NCBI RefSeq assembly: GCF_023168145.1 | Contig: NZ_BQYK01000005.1 | Span: forward strand, 161,616-211,870 | Reading direction: 5' to 3' | DNA: 50,255 bases | Origin: Sporosarcina sp. NCCP-2222 | GTDB taxonomy: Bacteria > Bacillota > Bacilli > Bacillales_A > Planococcaceae | Part shown: in pieces, positions 16,059-23,420 of the stretch | How positions within the stretch are numbered: the first letter of the stretch is position 1 | Layout of the letters: each line of letters begins with the position of its first letter | The notes under the pieces: generated by a model | The model's database searches: none | Seen by the model: the letters and a program-made list of their open reading frames with translations, nothing else | Told to the model about the DNA's origin: nothing | Translations under genes and position numbers: made by a program

Positions 16059-16070
16059 TATGTAACACAA
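16043..16070 (-). promoter_or_regulatory. Probable sigma-A promoter of the FAD oxidoreductase operon
   Basis: On the minus strand TTGTGT (16065-16070) and TATAAT (16043-16048) are 16 bp apart. The -10 is inside the palindrome. Confidence 0.5.
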
Positions 16071-16158
16071 TAAACATTTTTCAGATAAATGACGAGTTAT
16101 AGACAAACATAATGAGAATGTCAAAAAACAAACGTACAAATCGACAGGGGGATGTGAA

Positions 16159-16752
16159 TTGTCTAGTAAAATCGATCCAAGGATCCAAAGAACAAAAGCG
16201 ATGTTTGAAGAGGCACTGCTAGAACTGATGGAAGAAAAGGAGTATAAAAAGATCACAGTTCGGGAAATCTCCGAACGATCCACTTTGAATCGGGCCACCT
16301 TCTACTTGCATTACTATGATAAGGATGAATTGCTCGAACAAATGCTGGAGGATGCGCTGGAAAAATTACGGGTTTGCGTTCAAGTCAATGAGATTGAATT
16401 CAAATACGACAGCGAAAACCCGCATCCGATCTTTGTTCGGTTATTCAATAAATTAATGGACAGGCAACGTTTTTACAAAGTAATGCTCGTCAATGAAAAA
16501 GCGCCTTACTTTACCGAGTCCGTCAAAGACATCATTGAAATTTTAGTCAGAAGAGGCTCACAGCATATGATCGATGACGGAACCGAGTTTACCGTGCCGG
16601 TCGAAATTTCAATTGCATATATTACAACCGCCTATTTGGGTGTCATTATGTGGTGGCTGCGAAATGATATGCCGTACACCCCCTCATATATGGCCAAGCA
16701 GCTGACGAGAATGTCAACAATCGGTCCCTTCGCGGAGAATCCTTACCTATGA
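16159..16752 (+). CDS. TetR/AcrR family transcriptional regulator
   Basis: 197 residues from a TTG, 7 nt after AGGGGG. The N-terminal helix-turn-helix is clear: RTKAMFEEALLELMEEKEYKKITVREISERSTLNRATFYLHYYDKDELL (TetR signature through YLHYYDKDELL). The C-terminal ligand domain ends in VGVIMWWL-type helices with MPYTPSYMAKQL, typical of the TetR_C_33-like group. It is divergent from the FAD oxidoreductase/SRPBCC operon with a palindrome in the gap, so it most likely represses that operon and itself, released by a substrate-like ligand. Confidence 0.85.
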   Translation: MSSKIDPRIQRTKAMFEEALLELMEEKEYKKITVREISERSTLNRATFYLHYYDKDELLEQMLEDALEKLRVCVQVNEIEFKYDSENPHPIFVRLFNKLMDRQRFYKVMLVNEKAPYFTESVKDIIEILVRRGSQHMIDDGTEFTVPVEISIAYITTAYLGVIMWWLRNDMPYTPSYMAKQLTRMSTIGPFAENPYL

Positions 16753-16763
16753 AAAAAAAAAAT

Positions 16764-16802
16764 TGCCAGGCACTCAAACCTTATGAGTACCTGGCATTTT
16801 TA
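16764..16802. terminator. Bidirectional terminator carrying the CCAGGCACT repeat hairpin
   Basis: TGCCAGGCACTCA (16764-16776) pairs with TGAGTACCTGGCA (16784-16796), with A9-10 on the left and T5 on the right. It lies between the convergent TetR and MFS genes. The CCAGGCACT core recurs at 29.8, 30.5 and 44.6 kb. Confidence 0.8.
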
Positions 16803-16806
16803 TTTG

Positions 16807-18015
16807 TTAAGCAACCGCTTCAGTAACTTTTTGAGCACTCGCTCTTTTCACCGTCAGCATCACTACGAAGGAGATGCAATACAAGCCTGCTAAGTAAAGC
16901 ATCGCCACTTTCATATCGTAGCTTTGCAAAATATAGCCGACCAGGATCGGAGAAAATCCACCGACTGCCCGTCCGATATTGAAAATCGTATTCGTCGCTG
17001 TGCTCCGGATTTCCACTGGATACAAGCTGCCGATCAAGGCACCATACCCTGCGAACATTCCGTTTGAGAAGAAACCGACAATGGCTCCGCCTACGAGTAC
17101 CATGACAGCGCCTGTCGCACTAGCATACAGAAACACTGCGCATGCAGAAGCAAGTAAGAACATACCGTACGCACGCTTCGCTCCAAATCGGTCCATAATC
17201 CGGCCAAACGTCAGCATCCCGATAATCATGCCGACTGCCGTACTGATTGTCCAAAGCGCAGAACCGGAAACCGACAAGCCCTGCGACTTCTGCAACATGG
17301 ATGGAAGCCAAATCATCAAGCCGTTGTAGCCTGCAATTTGCACCGTCGCCATGAGGATCAGCGCAAGTGTTGTACAAGTCGTTCTTGGATTTTCAAACAA
17401 CTGAAGCAGCTTGCCTTTATCCGCTTTAGTTGTCTTTTTCATTTTCTGTGCAGCAAGCCATTCTGGCGATTCGTCCAAATTCTTGCGGACGATAAAAGCG
17501 AAGATGACAGGCAGTACGCCGACAAAGAACAACGCTCTCCATCCGAAAGCCGGCAAAATCATAGCGCTGAGCAACGCTGCCAAAATAACTCCGTATTGCG
17601 CACCGACACTGACATAAGAGGAAGCACGTCCTTGCTTATTCTTCGGCCATGCCTCTGCTACAAGCGCCATCCCGATTCCATACTCACCACCAGCACCAAT
17701 TCCGGCAATAAACCGGAACACATACACTTGCTCAATACTTGTCGCAAGTCCCGTCAACGCTGTCCCGACCGCAAACAAAATAATCGTATACGTAAACACT
17801 TTTACGCGGCCATACTTATCCGCCAGCACGCCAAACACAATACCGCCGAGCAGCATGCCTATATTCGTAATTGATGAAATCAACCCGCCTGTCGCAAGGT
17901 CGATGTGAAATTCTGCAATGATCAACGACATGGCAAATGAGATAAACATGATGTCCATGCCTTCCAGCGTCAAACCTGTAACCGACGCCACAACCGTCTT
18001 CTTCCGATAATCCAT
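16807..18015 (-). CDS. MFS transporter, aromatic-acid:H+ symporter-like, with a PyrR-type leader
   Basis: 402 residues, ATG after TGGAGG. Twelve transmembrane segments can be traced. The MFS loop 2-3 motif is GVLADKYGRVKVF, the second-half equivalent is GRIMDRFGAKRAY, and FRFIAGIGAGGEYGIGMALVAE in TM4 resembles the sugar/aromatic-acid symporter (AAHS, NiaP-like) branch. The leader RNA upstream carries two PyrR-binding-type hairpins and intrinsic terminators, so expression should fall when uridine nucleotides are abundant. That suggests a pyrimidine base or precursor such as orotate as substrate; this is inferred from regulation, not from the protein sequence. Confidence 0.85.
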   Translation of the reverse strand: MDYRKKTVVASVTGLTLEGMDIMFISFAMSLIIAEFHIDLATGGLISSITNIGMLLGGIVFGVLADKYGRVKVFTYTIILFAVGTALTGLATSIEQVYVFRFIAGIGAGGEYGIGMALVAEAWPKNKQGRASSYVSVGAQYGVILAALLSAMILPAFGWRALFFVGVLPVIFAFIVRKNLDESPEWLAAQKMKKTTKADKGKLLQLFENPRTTCTTLALILMATVQIAGYNGLMIWLPSMLQKSQGLSVSGSALWTISTAVGMIIGMLTFGRIMDRFGAKRAYGMFLLASACAVFLYASATGAVMVLVGGAIVGFFSNGMFAGYGALIGSLYPVEIRSTATNTIFNIGRAVGGFSPILVGYILQSYDMKVAMLYLAGLYCISFVVMLTVKRASAQKVTEAVA

Positions 18016-18081
18016 TCAGTATTCCTCCAGTGTACTCAAGATGTACTGCGCCTCTTTTTGAAAGAATGGATTGATCCAATT

Positions 18082-18117
18082 CCCCTTACCGGCCTCACAG
18101 AACCGGTTTAAAAAGAG
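18082..18117 (-). promoter_or_regulatory. PyrR-binding-type RNA hairpin 2 (proximal)
   Basis: On the minus strand the RNA reads lower stem CUCUUU/AAGGGG, internal bulge UUAA, upper stem ACCGG/CCGGU and loop UUCUGUGAGG. This differs by one base from the PyrR consensus UCCnGnGAGG. Its 5' arm is also the U tract of the small hairpin at 18110-18136, so the two structures compete. It sits about 65 nt before the MFS start codon. Confidence 0.65.
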
Positions 18118-18136
18118 CTGCCTTTAGGTTCAGGCA
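18110..18136 (-). terminator. Small leader hairpin with U tract
   Basis: UGCCU (18132-18136) and AGGCA (18119-18123) pair around 8 nt, then GC and UCUUUUU. Possible attenuator in the MFS leader. Confidence 0.45.
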
Positions 18137-18175
18137 AAATAAAATACCCTTCCGTCTCTGCAAGGACAAAAGGGC
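18136..18175 (-). terminator. Leader attenuator-type terminator
   Basis: On the minus strand CCCUU-UU-GUC pairs with GAC-GG-AAGGG, followed by UAUUUUAUUUU. It lies about 85 nt downstream of PyrR-type hairpin 1 and 120 nt upstream of the MFS gene, the normal place for an attenuator. Confidence 0.65.
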
Positions 18176-18260
18176 ATGAATAAACAAGATATCGATATTT
18201 GAACTCAGCAGACGATCTTCTCTCCACCATCCCGAATTCAAATCAACACGGCTATTCAGC

Positions 18261-18295
18261 TACTCTTTTCGGCCTCACAGGACCGGCTTAAAGTA
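18261..18295 (-). promoter_or_regulatory. PyrR-binding-type RNA hairpin 1 (distal)
   Basis: The RNA has lower stem UACUUU/AGAGUA, purine bulge AAG opposite AA, upper stem CGG/CCG and the loop UCCUGUGAGG. Both architecture and loop match the PyrR recognition element of pyr operon attenuators (upper stem and UCCnGnGAGG loop) as I know it. Together with hairpin 2 it makes a tandem pair in one leader. Confidence 0.7.
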
Positions 18296-18304
18296 TTTTT
18301 TTAT

Positions 18305-18313
18305 AGTGTAGCA
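18305..18313 (-). promoter_or_regulatory. Possible extended -10 promoter of the MFS leader
   Basis: TGCTACACT on the minus strand fits TGnTAnnnT. It would start transcription around 18298, just before hairpin 1. No good -35 is visible. Confidence 0.4.
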
Positions 18314-18386
18314 GAAAAGCATGGTCCTTTACTACTGGAAATTACGGTGAAATAAAAAGTTCTATTTGTCTGTCAATACCGCAATT

Positions 18387-18923
18387 CTAGACTACTTTTT
18401 TCCCTACCCAATGAGCAAACAGCACAACGGGAATGATGAATATAATGAAAGGCAAACTGATAAAAATCGTATTCCAAGTAATCACTCGATGCTCAAACAA
18501 GGTTATGTACAAAATCAACGTATAAGGAAGCACAATGAAAACAGAAGTAACCACGCCAGGTGTCAGGGATCTAAGAAGAACGGACTGGCCAATGTGCGTA
18601 AATACATGGACAAAGAAAACGGTGATCATGGTAGTAAAGAAATAAATGCTGCCAATCGGCCCTTCATTCACATATTGGCTCGCCAAATAAGTGGAGCTAC
18701 TGACAAATAGAAAAATAACAACGACCGCTACGGCGAATTGGGCCGTTGTCATAGAAAACTGTTTCATCACCCGGTCAGCCAACTTTTTTGGCAGCTTGTC
18801 ATAAATGACATTAGAATTCTTCGCCATCCATTTTTCAACCATTATGATTTCTTCCAGATCATGTAGCACAAACACGATCGGAAAGAGCCAAATTAGCGTC
18901 TGGACATTTAACCATTGCTCCAT
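18387..18923 (-). CDS. HXXEE domain membrane protein
   Basis: 178 residues starting at ATG 18923, 7 nt after GGGGG. The family motif HDLEE is at about residues 20-24 in LFPIVFVLHDLEEIIMVEKW, and a later H in FFVHVFTHIGQSVLLR lies in a membrane helix. Five or so hydrophobic segments make it a polytopic membrane protein. The HXXEE family has conserved His/Glu residues suggestive of metal binding or hydrolase chemistry inside the membrane, but no member's function is known to me. Upstream lies the 21-bp repeat array. Confidence 0.8.
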   Translation of the reverse strand: MEQWLNVQTLIWLFPIVFVLHDLEEIIMVEKWMAKNSNVIYDKLPKKLADRVMKQFSMTTAQFAVAVVVIFLFVSSSTYLASQYVNEGPIGSIYFFTTMITVFFVHVFTHIGQSVLLRSLTPGVVTSVFIVLPYTLILYITLFEHRVITWNTIFISLPFIIFIIPVVLFAHWVGKKVV

Positions 18924-19020
18924 CCCATTTCCCCCTCTTCCTTCTCTACTATTATACTCAAAGATTTCACCAGAAATGGTAGTCGCACAAAGAATACGCC
19001 ATTTATACTTTTTCGTGCAA

Positions 19021-19133
19021 CCGCGCATAAATCCTCTTCAAGTACGCATAACTTAGCACAGCCAAGCATACTACTCCCGTAACCGAGCATAACCCAGGCA
19101 AAACCGAGCATAAGCTCACTGCATCCGCGCATA
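19021..19133 (-). repeat. 21-bp periodic array, TATGCGCGG-type core (array A)
   Basis: Six cores end at 19029, 19050, 19070, 19091, 19112 and 19133, giving spacings of 21, 20, 21, 21 and 21 bp. Read on the minus strand they are TATGCGCGG, TATGCTCGG (twice), TATGCTTGG, TATGCGTAC and TATGCGCGG. The 12 bp between cores are unrelated to each other. No gene overlaps. Confidence 0.75.
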
Positions 19134-19233
19134 AGTGGTCCAGAATCGATATGGGTCTCCTTTTACTCGGAAAACACTAGTCCTTGCAAACGGAGCTCAC
19201 CAAATAGATACTCCAACCACAGCCATGAAAAAG

Positions 19234-19254
19234 GTATATAAACAAGCTATATAC
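19234..19254. promoter_or_regulatory. Palindrome upstream of the HpaB-type gene
   Basis: GTATATA-N7-TATATAC overlaps a possible -10 (TATACT, 19250-19255) about 55 bp before the gene. Candidate operator; its regulator is unknown. Confidence 0.35.
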
Positions 19255-19309
19255 TCATAGAGTAATTTTATAAAAGATGATGCACTTGTTTAAAAATGGA
19301 GAGTGGAAT

Positions 19310-20761
19310 ATGGGAGCGATCAACGGGAATGATTATATAAACCGATTAAATCAGTTACATAACGAAATTTGGTACGACGGTAAAAAAGTAAAGGGTCTAA
19401 TCTCTGAACATCCTGCCTTCAAGGGATTGATTCAGTCGAAAGCGGCTCTTTATGACATGCAGCTTGACCCTAGATTCATTGACGAAATGACATATATTTC
19501 ACCGGAATCCGGAGAACGCATCGGCCTTTCCTATTTGCAGCCAAAAACGAAAGAGGACCTACTCAAACGAAGAAAAATGATGGAACGTTGGGCTCGATAT
19601 TCAGGAGGGATTATGGGGAGAACCCCAGACTATTTAAACACGGTGCTTATGAGTTTCGCTTCTTCAGCCTCTTTTTTCACTAACAAAGACTACTGTTTCC
19701 CCAATCACCTGCAAGCATTTTATGAAATGGCCCGGGAAAAAGACTTGTCCTTTACTCACACCTTCATTTCGCCACAAGTGAATCGTTCAGCAATCTATAT
19801 TGAAAATACCGATGAGCCCATCGCTGCAAAAGTTATTGAGAAAAATGAAAAGGGACTCATTATTAAAGGCGCTCGTCTGCTAGCGACGCAGGGCGGATTA
19901 ACAGATGAGGTATTAGTATTCAGCGTTGGGAAGTTTCTATTTAATGAAGACGAAGCGTTCGCTTTTTCGATTCCTTCGAATACGAAAGGGCTCAAATTCA
20001 TTTGTAGAGATAGCTTCATCGGTGGAACATCTTCTTTTGATCACCCGTTAAGCTCGCGGTTTGAGGAGATGGACTCCATTGTTGTCTTTGATCATGTCTT
20101 AGTTCCGTGGAATAGAGTATTTTATTACAACAATGCCATAGCAGCTGAAGAGTTCCCGGTTCAAAGTTCGTTCCATGCCTTTACGAAACATCAAGTTGTC
20201 ACTCGCCAAATTGTTAAAACAGAGTTCATCCTAGGGATTGCTGAGCTTCTGGTCCAAACAATTAAAATTAGCGAATACCCGCATATTCAAGAAAAGATGT
20301 CCGAAATCATCACAGGCCTCGAAACAATGAGAGCTTTGCTGGTGAAGTCGGAAAACAATGCAGCGGTAGATGAATGGGGGTATATGCGCCCTGAACTTTC
20401 CCCGCTTCAAGTTGCAGGAACCATCTTCCCTAAAATCTATCCTCGATTCACCGAAATTATCCAGCTGATCGGTGCAAGCGGAATGATTAATCTGCCAACC
20501 GAAAATGCCTTTCAATCGGCCATACGAAGTGACCTCGATTTATATCTTCAAGGAGCCACGAAGACCGCAGAGGAACGGGTCAAAATCTTCCGGTTAGCGT
20601 GGGATCTGACGATGAGCTCATTCGGAACAAGACAAACCCAATACGAACGGTACTTTTTCGGTGACCCCATTCGATTGTCGAGCGAGTTATATAAGAAATA
20701 TCCGAAGAGTGAGTATGTAAAAACAGTTAGTACTTTCCTAAATATAAAAAAGGAAGATTAA
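19310..20761 (+). CDS. HpaB-type flavin-dependent hydroxylase (4-hydroxyphenylacetate 3-hydroxylase family)
   Basis: 483 residues from ATG 19310, 8 nt after GGAG; an in-frame ATG at 19277 has no ribosome site. Sequence blocks such as WARYSGGIMGRTPDYLNTVLMSFAS, THTFISPQVNRS, LIIKGARLLATQGGLTDEVLVF and FDHVLVPWNRVF are typical of the large FADH2-using oxygenase component related to HpaB and Bacillus subtilis YoaI. The partner flavin reductase is not encoded nearby, so reduced flavin must come from elsewhere. The aromatic substrate is not determinable. Monocistronic, with a palindrome over its promoter region and a terminator after it. Confidence 0.85.
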   Translation: MGAINGNDYINRLNQLHNEIWYDGKKVKGLISEHPAFKGLIQSKAALYDMQLDPRFIDEMTYISPESGERIGLSYLQPKTKEDLLKRRKMMERWARYSGGIMGRTPDYLNTVLMSFASSASFFTNKDYCFPNHLQAFYEMAREKDLSFTHTFISPQVNRSAIYIENTDEPIAAKVIEKNEKGLIIKGARLLATQGGLTDEVLVFSVGKFLFNEDEAFAFSIPSNTKGLKFICRDSFIGGTSSFDHPLSSRFEEMDSIVVFDHVLVPWNRVFYYNNAIAAEEFPVQSSFHAFTKHQVVTRQIVKTEFILGIAELLVQTIKISEYPHIQEKMSEIITGLETMRALLVKSENNAAVDEWGYMRPELSPLQVAGTIFPKIYPRFTEIIQLIGASGMINLPTENAFQSAIRSDLDLYLQGATKTAEERVKIFRLAWDLTMSSFGTRQTQYERYFFGDPIRLSSELYKKYPKSEYVKTVSTFLNIKKED

Positions 20762-20807
20762 CAACAGCAACGAAGTCCCGGGAGTCCATATTGTTATACT
20801 CGGCAAC

Positions 20808-20859
20808 TAAAAAAGCATCAAGATTTCTGCCATCATCGGCAAAATCTAGATGCTTTTTC
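20808..20859. terminator. Intrinsic terminator
   Basis: AAAAAGCATC and AGATTT arms pair with AAATCT and GATGCTTTTT around a small GCC/GGC hairpin. T-rich on both strands. Confidence 0.8.
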
Positions 20860-20881
20860 AACTTCACTGTTAAATATCGAA

Positions 20882-20911
20882 AGCTGTCTCAAGTATCATT
20901 TGAGGCAGCCC
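20882..20911 (-). terminator. Terminator of the triple RidA gene
   Basis: GCTGCCTCAA pairs with TTGAGACAGC around 7 nt, then TTTCG on the minus strand. Confidence 0.6.
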
Positions 20912-20920
20912 CCTAGCCTA

Positions 20921-22189
20921 TTATGCTTTTGGAGGTGTTCCTTCAGCGTTTGATACTACTGCATCAATTTGGATTAAAGCATCTTCAGATAAAGCTGAGA
21001 CGCCAACTACTCTTCTTGCAGGAGTACCTTGTGGGAAGAATGTTTTGTAAGCCTCATCTACAGCATCAATGTCCGCAATATTCTTCAAGTAGATATTCAC
21101 TTTCACGACATCTTCCAAAGCGTGGTCGATGCTTTCTACGATTGCCTTAATATTTTTCAAGCATTGTTCAGCCTGCTCTTTTGCACCACCAGCTACCAAT
21201 TTACCCGTTTGTGGATCCAAGGGCAATTGAGCTGAAAGGTGGTTGTAATGAGAGAATGCTACAGTTTGTGTAGAAAGTGAATCTTGTGGTGCGTTTTCAG
21301 TGTTGTTCGCCCAGATCACGATACCATGTCTGTCTTCAATAGCCTGTGGCGGTGTACCGTCACCATGAGATACAACTGCCTCAATTTGAACAGAAGCGCC
21401 AAATGGCAATGCAGCAGCTTGAACTGTTGTACGTGCAGGAACGTAAGCTACAGCTCTAGCGATTGATGAATCTGGGAAGAATCTCGAATACACTTCATTT
21501 ACAGCTTCCACATTAGCCAAGTCTGTAAGGAAGACGTTGATTTTAACGATATCGTCAAATGGAACGTCGATGCTTTCCAGAATCGCCTTAATATTTTTCA
21601 AACACTGTGCAGTCTGCTCTTTAACATCGCCAACTACCAAACGGCCAGTCTTTGGATCGATTGGCAATTGAGCTGAAAGGTTGTTGTAGTGAGAGAACGC
21701 TACAGTCTGTGTAGAAAGAGGGCTTGTTGGTGCATTAGCCGTGTTGTTTGTAAGCTTGATCAGATCGCCTGCTTGTGGGGCGTTTGGAATTGTACCTTCG
21801 CCGTGTGAAACAAGTGCTTCAATTTGAACAGACGCACCCTTAGGAAGATCTGCAACTGCAACTGTTGTACGGGAAGGAACATAAGTTGGAAAGTATGTTT
21901 TATACACTTCATCAACAGCGTCAACGTCTTGGATATCCTTAACGAAAACAGAGATTCTTACAATGTCGCTCATTACATGATTGATGCTTTCGACAATGGC
22001 CTTGATGTTTTCAAAGCATTGTTCAGCCTGTGCTTTGATACCGCCAGCTACCAATTCGCCAGTCTTCGGATCAATTGGCAATTGAGCTGAAAGATTGTTG
22101 TAATGTGAGAATGCTGCAGAATGTGAAGATAGACCGTTACTTGGAGCATTTTTCGTGTTTCTTGCTGATACTGCGTTATAACCGCTCAT
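20921..22189 (-). CDS. Three-domain RidA (YjgF/YER057c/UK114) fusion protein
   Basis: 422 residues, ATG after AAAAGGAG. The chain is three consecutive RidA domains: about residues 1-135, 140-282 and 288-420. Each has the FSHYNxLSAQLPxDPxTG strand-turn, a CxxNIKAIxESI helix and the PxR(T/R)xV...QI(E/D)A(V/L)VS end. The imine-binding arginine of RidA aligns with R107, R253 and R392, and the following glutamate with E124 and E270 but D409 in domain 3. Domain 2 has an 8-residue insert before its Arg. Ordinary RidA is a single-domain homotrimer that hydrolyses reactive enamines/imines; here one chain could fold as a trimer. Cytosolic and monocistronic. Confidence 0.88.
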   Translation of the reverse strand: MSGYNAVSARNTKNAPSNGLSSHSAAFSHYNNLSAQLPIDPKTGELVAGGIKAQAEQCFENIKAIVESINHVMSDIVRISVFVKDIQDVDAVDEVYKTYFPTYVPSRTTVAVADLPKGASVQIEALVSHGEGTIPNAPQAGDLIKLTNNTANAPTSPLSTQTVAFSHYNNLSAQLPIDPKTGRLVVGDVKEQTAQCLKNIKAILESIDVPFDDIVKINVFLTDLANVEAVNEVYSRFFPDSSIARAVAYVPARTTVQAAALPFGASVQIEAVVSHGDGTPPQAIEDRHGIVIWANNTENAPQDSLSTQTVAFSHYNHLSAQLPLDPQTGKLVAGGAKEQAEQCLKNIKAIVESIDHALEDVVKVNIYLKNIADIDAVDEAYKTFFPQGTPARRVVGVSALSEDALIQIDAVVSNAEGTPPKA

Positions 22190-22359
22190 AATAGTATTCT
22201 CCTTTTAAATACTTTTTCAAAAGATATATTTACTAACTCATGTTTCGCACCAAAAAAGCCGATCTAAACCAGTTCCCTTGATTGCAAAGACGAAAAACGA
22301 TTTCGCCGTGGGCATTATGAACTTTTGTTAGTAACCCCTCTTGTCGTTGCCCGTTTGCA

Positions 22360-22388
22360 ATTATAGCAGTCTTTAGTCTCTTTTACTA
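22360..22388 (-). promoter_or_regulatory. Probable promoter of the triple RidA gene
   Basis: Extended -10 TGCTATAAT (22360-22368) with TAGTAA (22383-22388) 17 bp upstream as a weak -35. The 8-mer GTTAGTAA or its complement occurs at this -35 and again at 22327 and 22230, within the 150-bp leader. Confidence 0.55.
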
Positions 22389-22467
22389 ACATTACTAGTT
22401 TAATAGAATTTATTTATCAATTGCGGTGGCTGGATTTGTTACCGCATCTCTGAACTATTCTGCAAAA

Positions 22468-23310
22468 CTAGATATTCCCCATCAATGCCTTACTACTAGA
22501 GCTTCGTTCAAAAGAAACTAATATTAAGGTCATTAGGAAAGCGAGAGCAACTGTAACAGCACTGACCCAACTCAGATTCAATACAGAGGTGCCACTTATC
22601 ACAAGACCCCCCTACTCCAGAACCGAGGGCAAATCCAAATTGAATAAATGAAGTATTCACACTCAAAGCGATATCAGGAGATTTTGGTACCAACGTAACT
22701 AAATATAGCTGCTGGGCTGGAGAAGTACTCCATGTAGCTATCATCCAAATCATGATAACGGAAACAATGCCGATTAGATTCCCTCCGATGATTGCCAGTA
22801 ATATCAACATGAGTATTTGTAATAGTAGTCCAGCAATAATCGTAAACTTTGGACCTTTTTTATCCGCAGCTATCCCTCCAATGCTAGAGCCGATGAAGCT
22901 GCGAACTCCCGCAAGTAATAAAATACCACTAATTTCTGCAATTGTGAGACTTGCTGAAGCTTGTAAGAATGGTGTTAAATAGGTGAATAATGCGGAATAA
23001 CCACCTACATAAAACAACGTTACTGCCACCGCTAGCACAATCCTTTTATCTTTTAATATGGATAATTGCATACCAATCGTGACTGGTTCTTGCTCCTTAA
23101 TAGTAGGTACACTCCTATAAACAACGAATACTGGATTAATGGTGAGCAAACCAATTAATACGAATAACGCCCTCCACCCCATAAATTCCGCCATATCCAA
23201 ATAACCCCACCAGATATGACGCTGAATTATCTTCTGCCTATTCTTACTCTGTGTGCATTGGCTGATCAACTGTAACGATGCACAAATAGTTGATGTCGAG
23301 GCATACTCAC
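22468..23310 (-). pseudogene. Decayed MFS transporter gene
   Basis: The start region (GTG at 23310 after GGAGGG) reads MPRHQLFV, as in MFS drug/arabinose-type efflux proteins, and then stops after six more residues. The frame resumes at MGWRALFVLIGLLT, which is normally about residue 130-150, so roughly 120 residues are missing. From there six helices follow, but near 22607 a run of six G shifts the frame. Reading five G restores GVGGLVISGTSVLNLSW and a normal last helix ending at 22470. The internal deletion plus frameshift make it non-functional. Confidence 0.7.
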
Positions 23311-23382
23311 TGTATCCCTCCTTCGTGGTCGTCCGATAAGGTAAAACCTATCCTTCCAGACAGAGATAGCACCGTTTGATAC

Positions 23383-23416
23383 GAAAAAGAAGACAACTGG
23401 TTAGCTGTCTTCTTAA
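23383..23416 (-). terminator. Terminator of the rRNA methyltransferase gene
   Basis: AAGAAGACAGCT pairs with AGTTGTCTTCTT around a 4-nt loop, then TTTCG on the minus strand. Confidence 0.8.
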
Positions 23417-23420
23417 AGGC

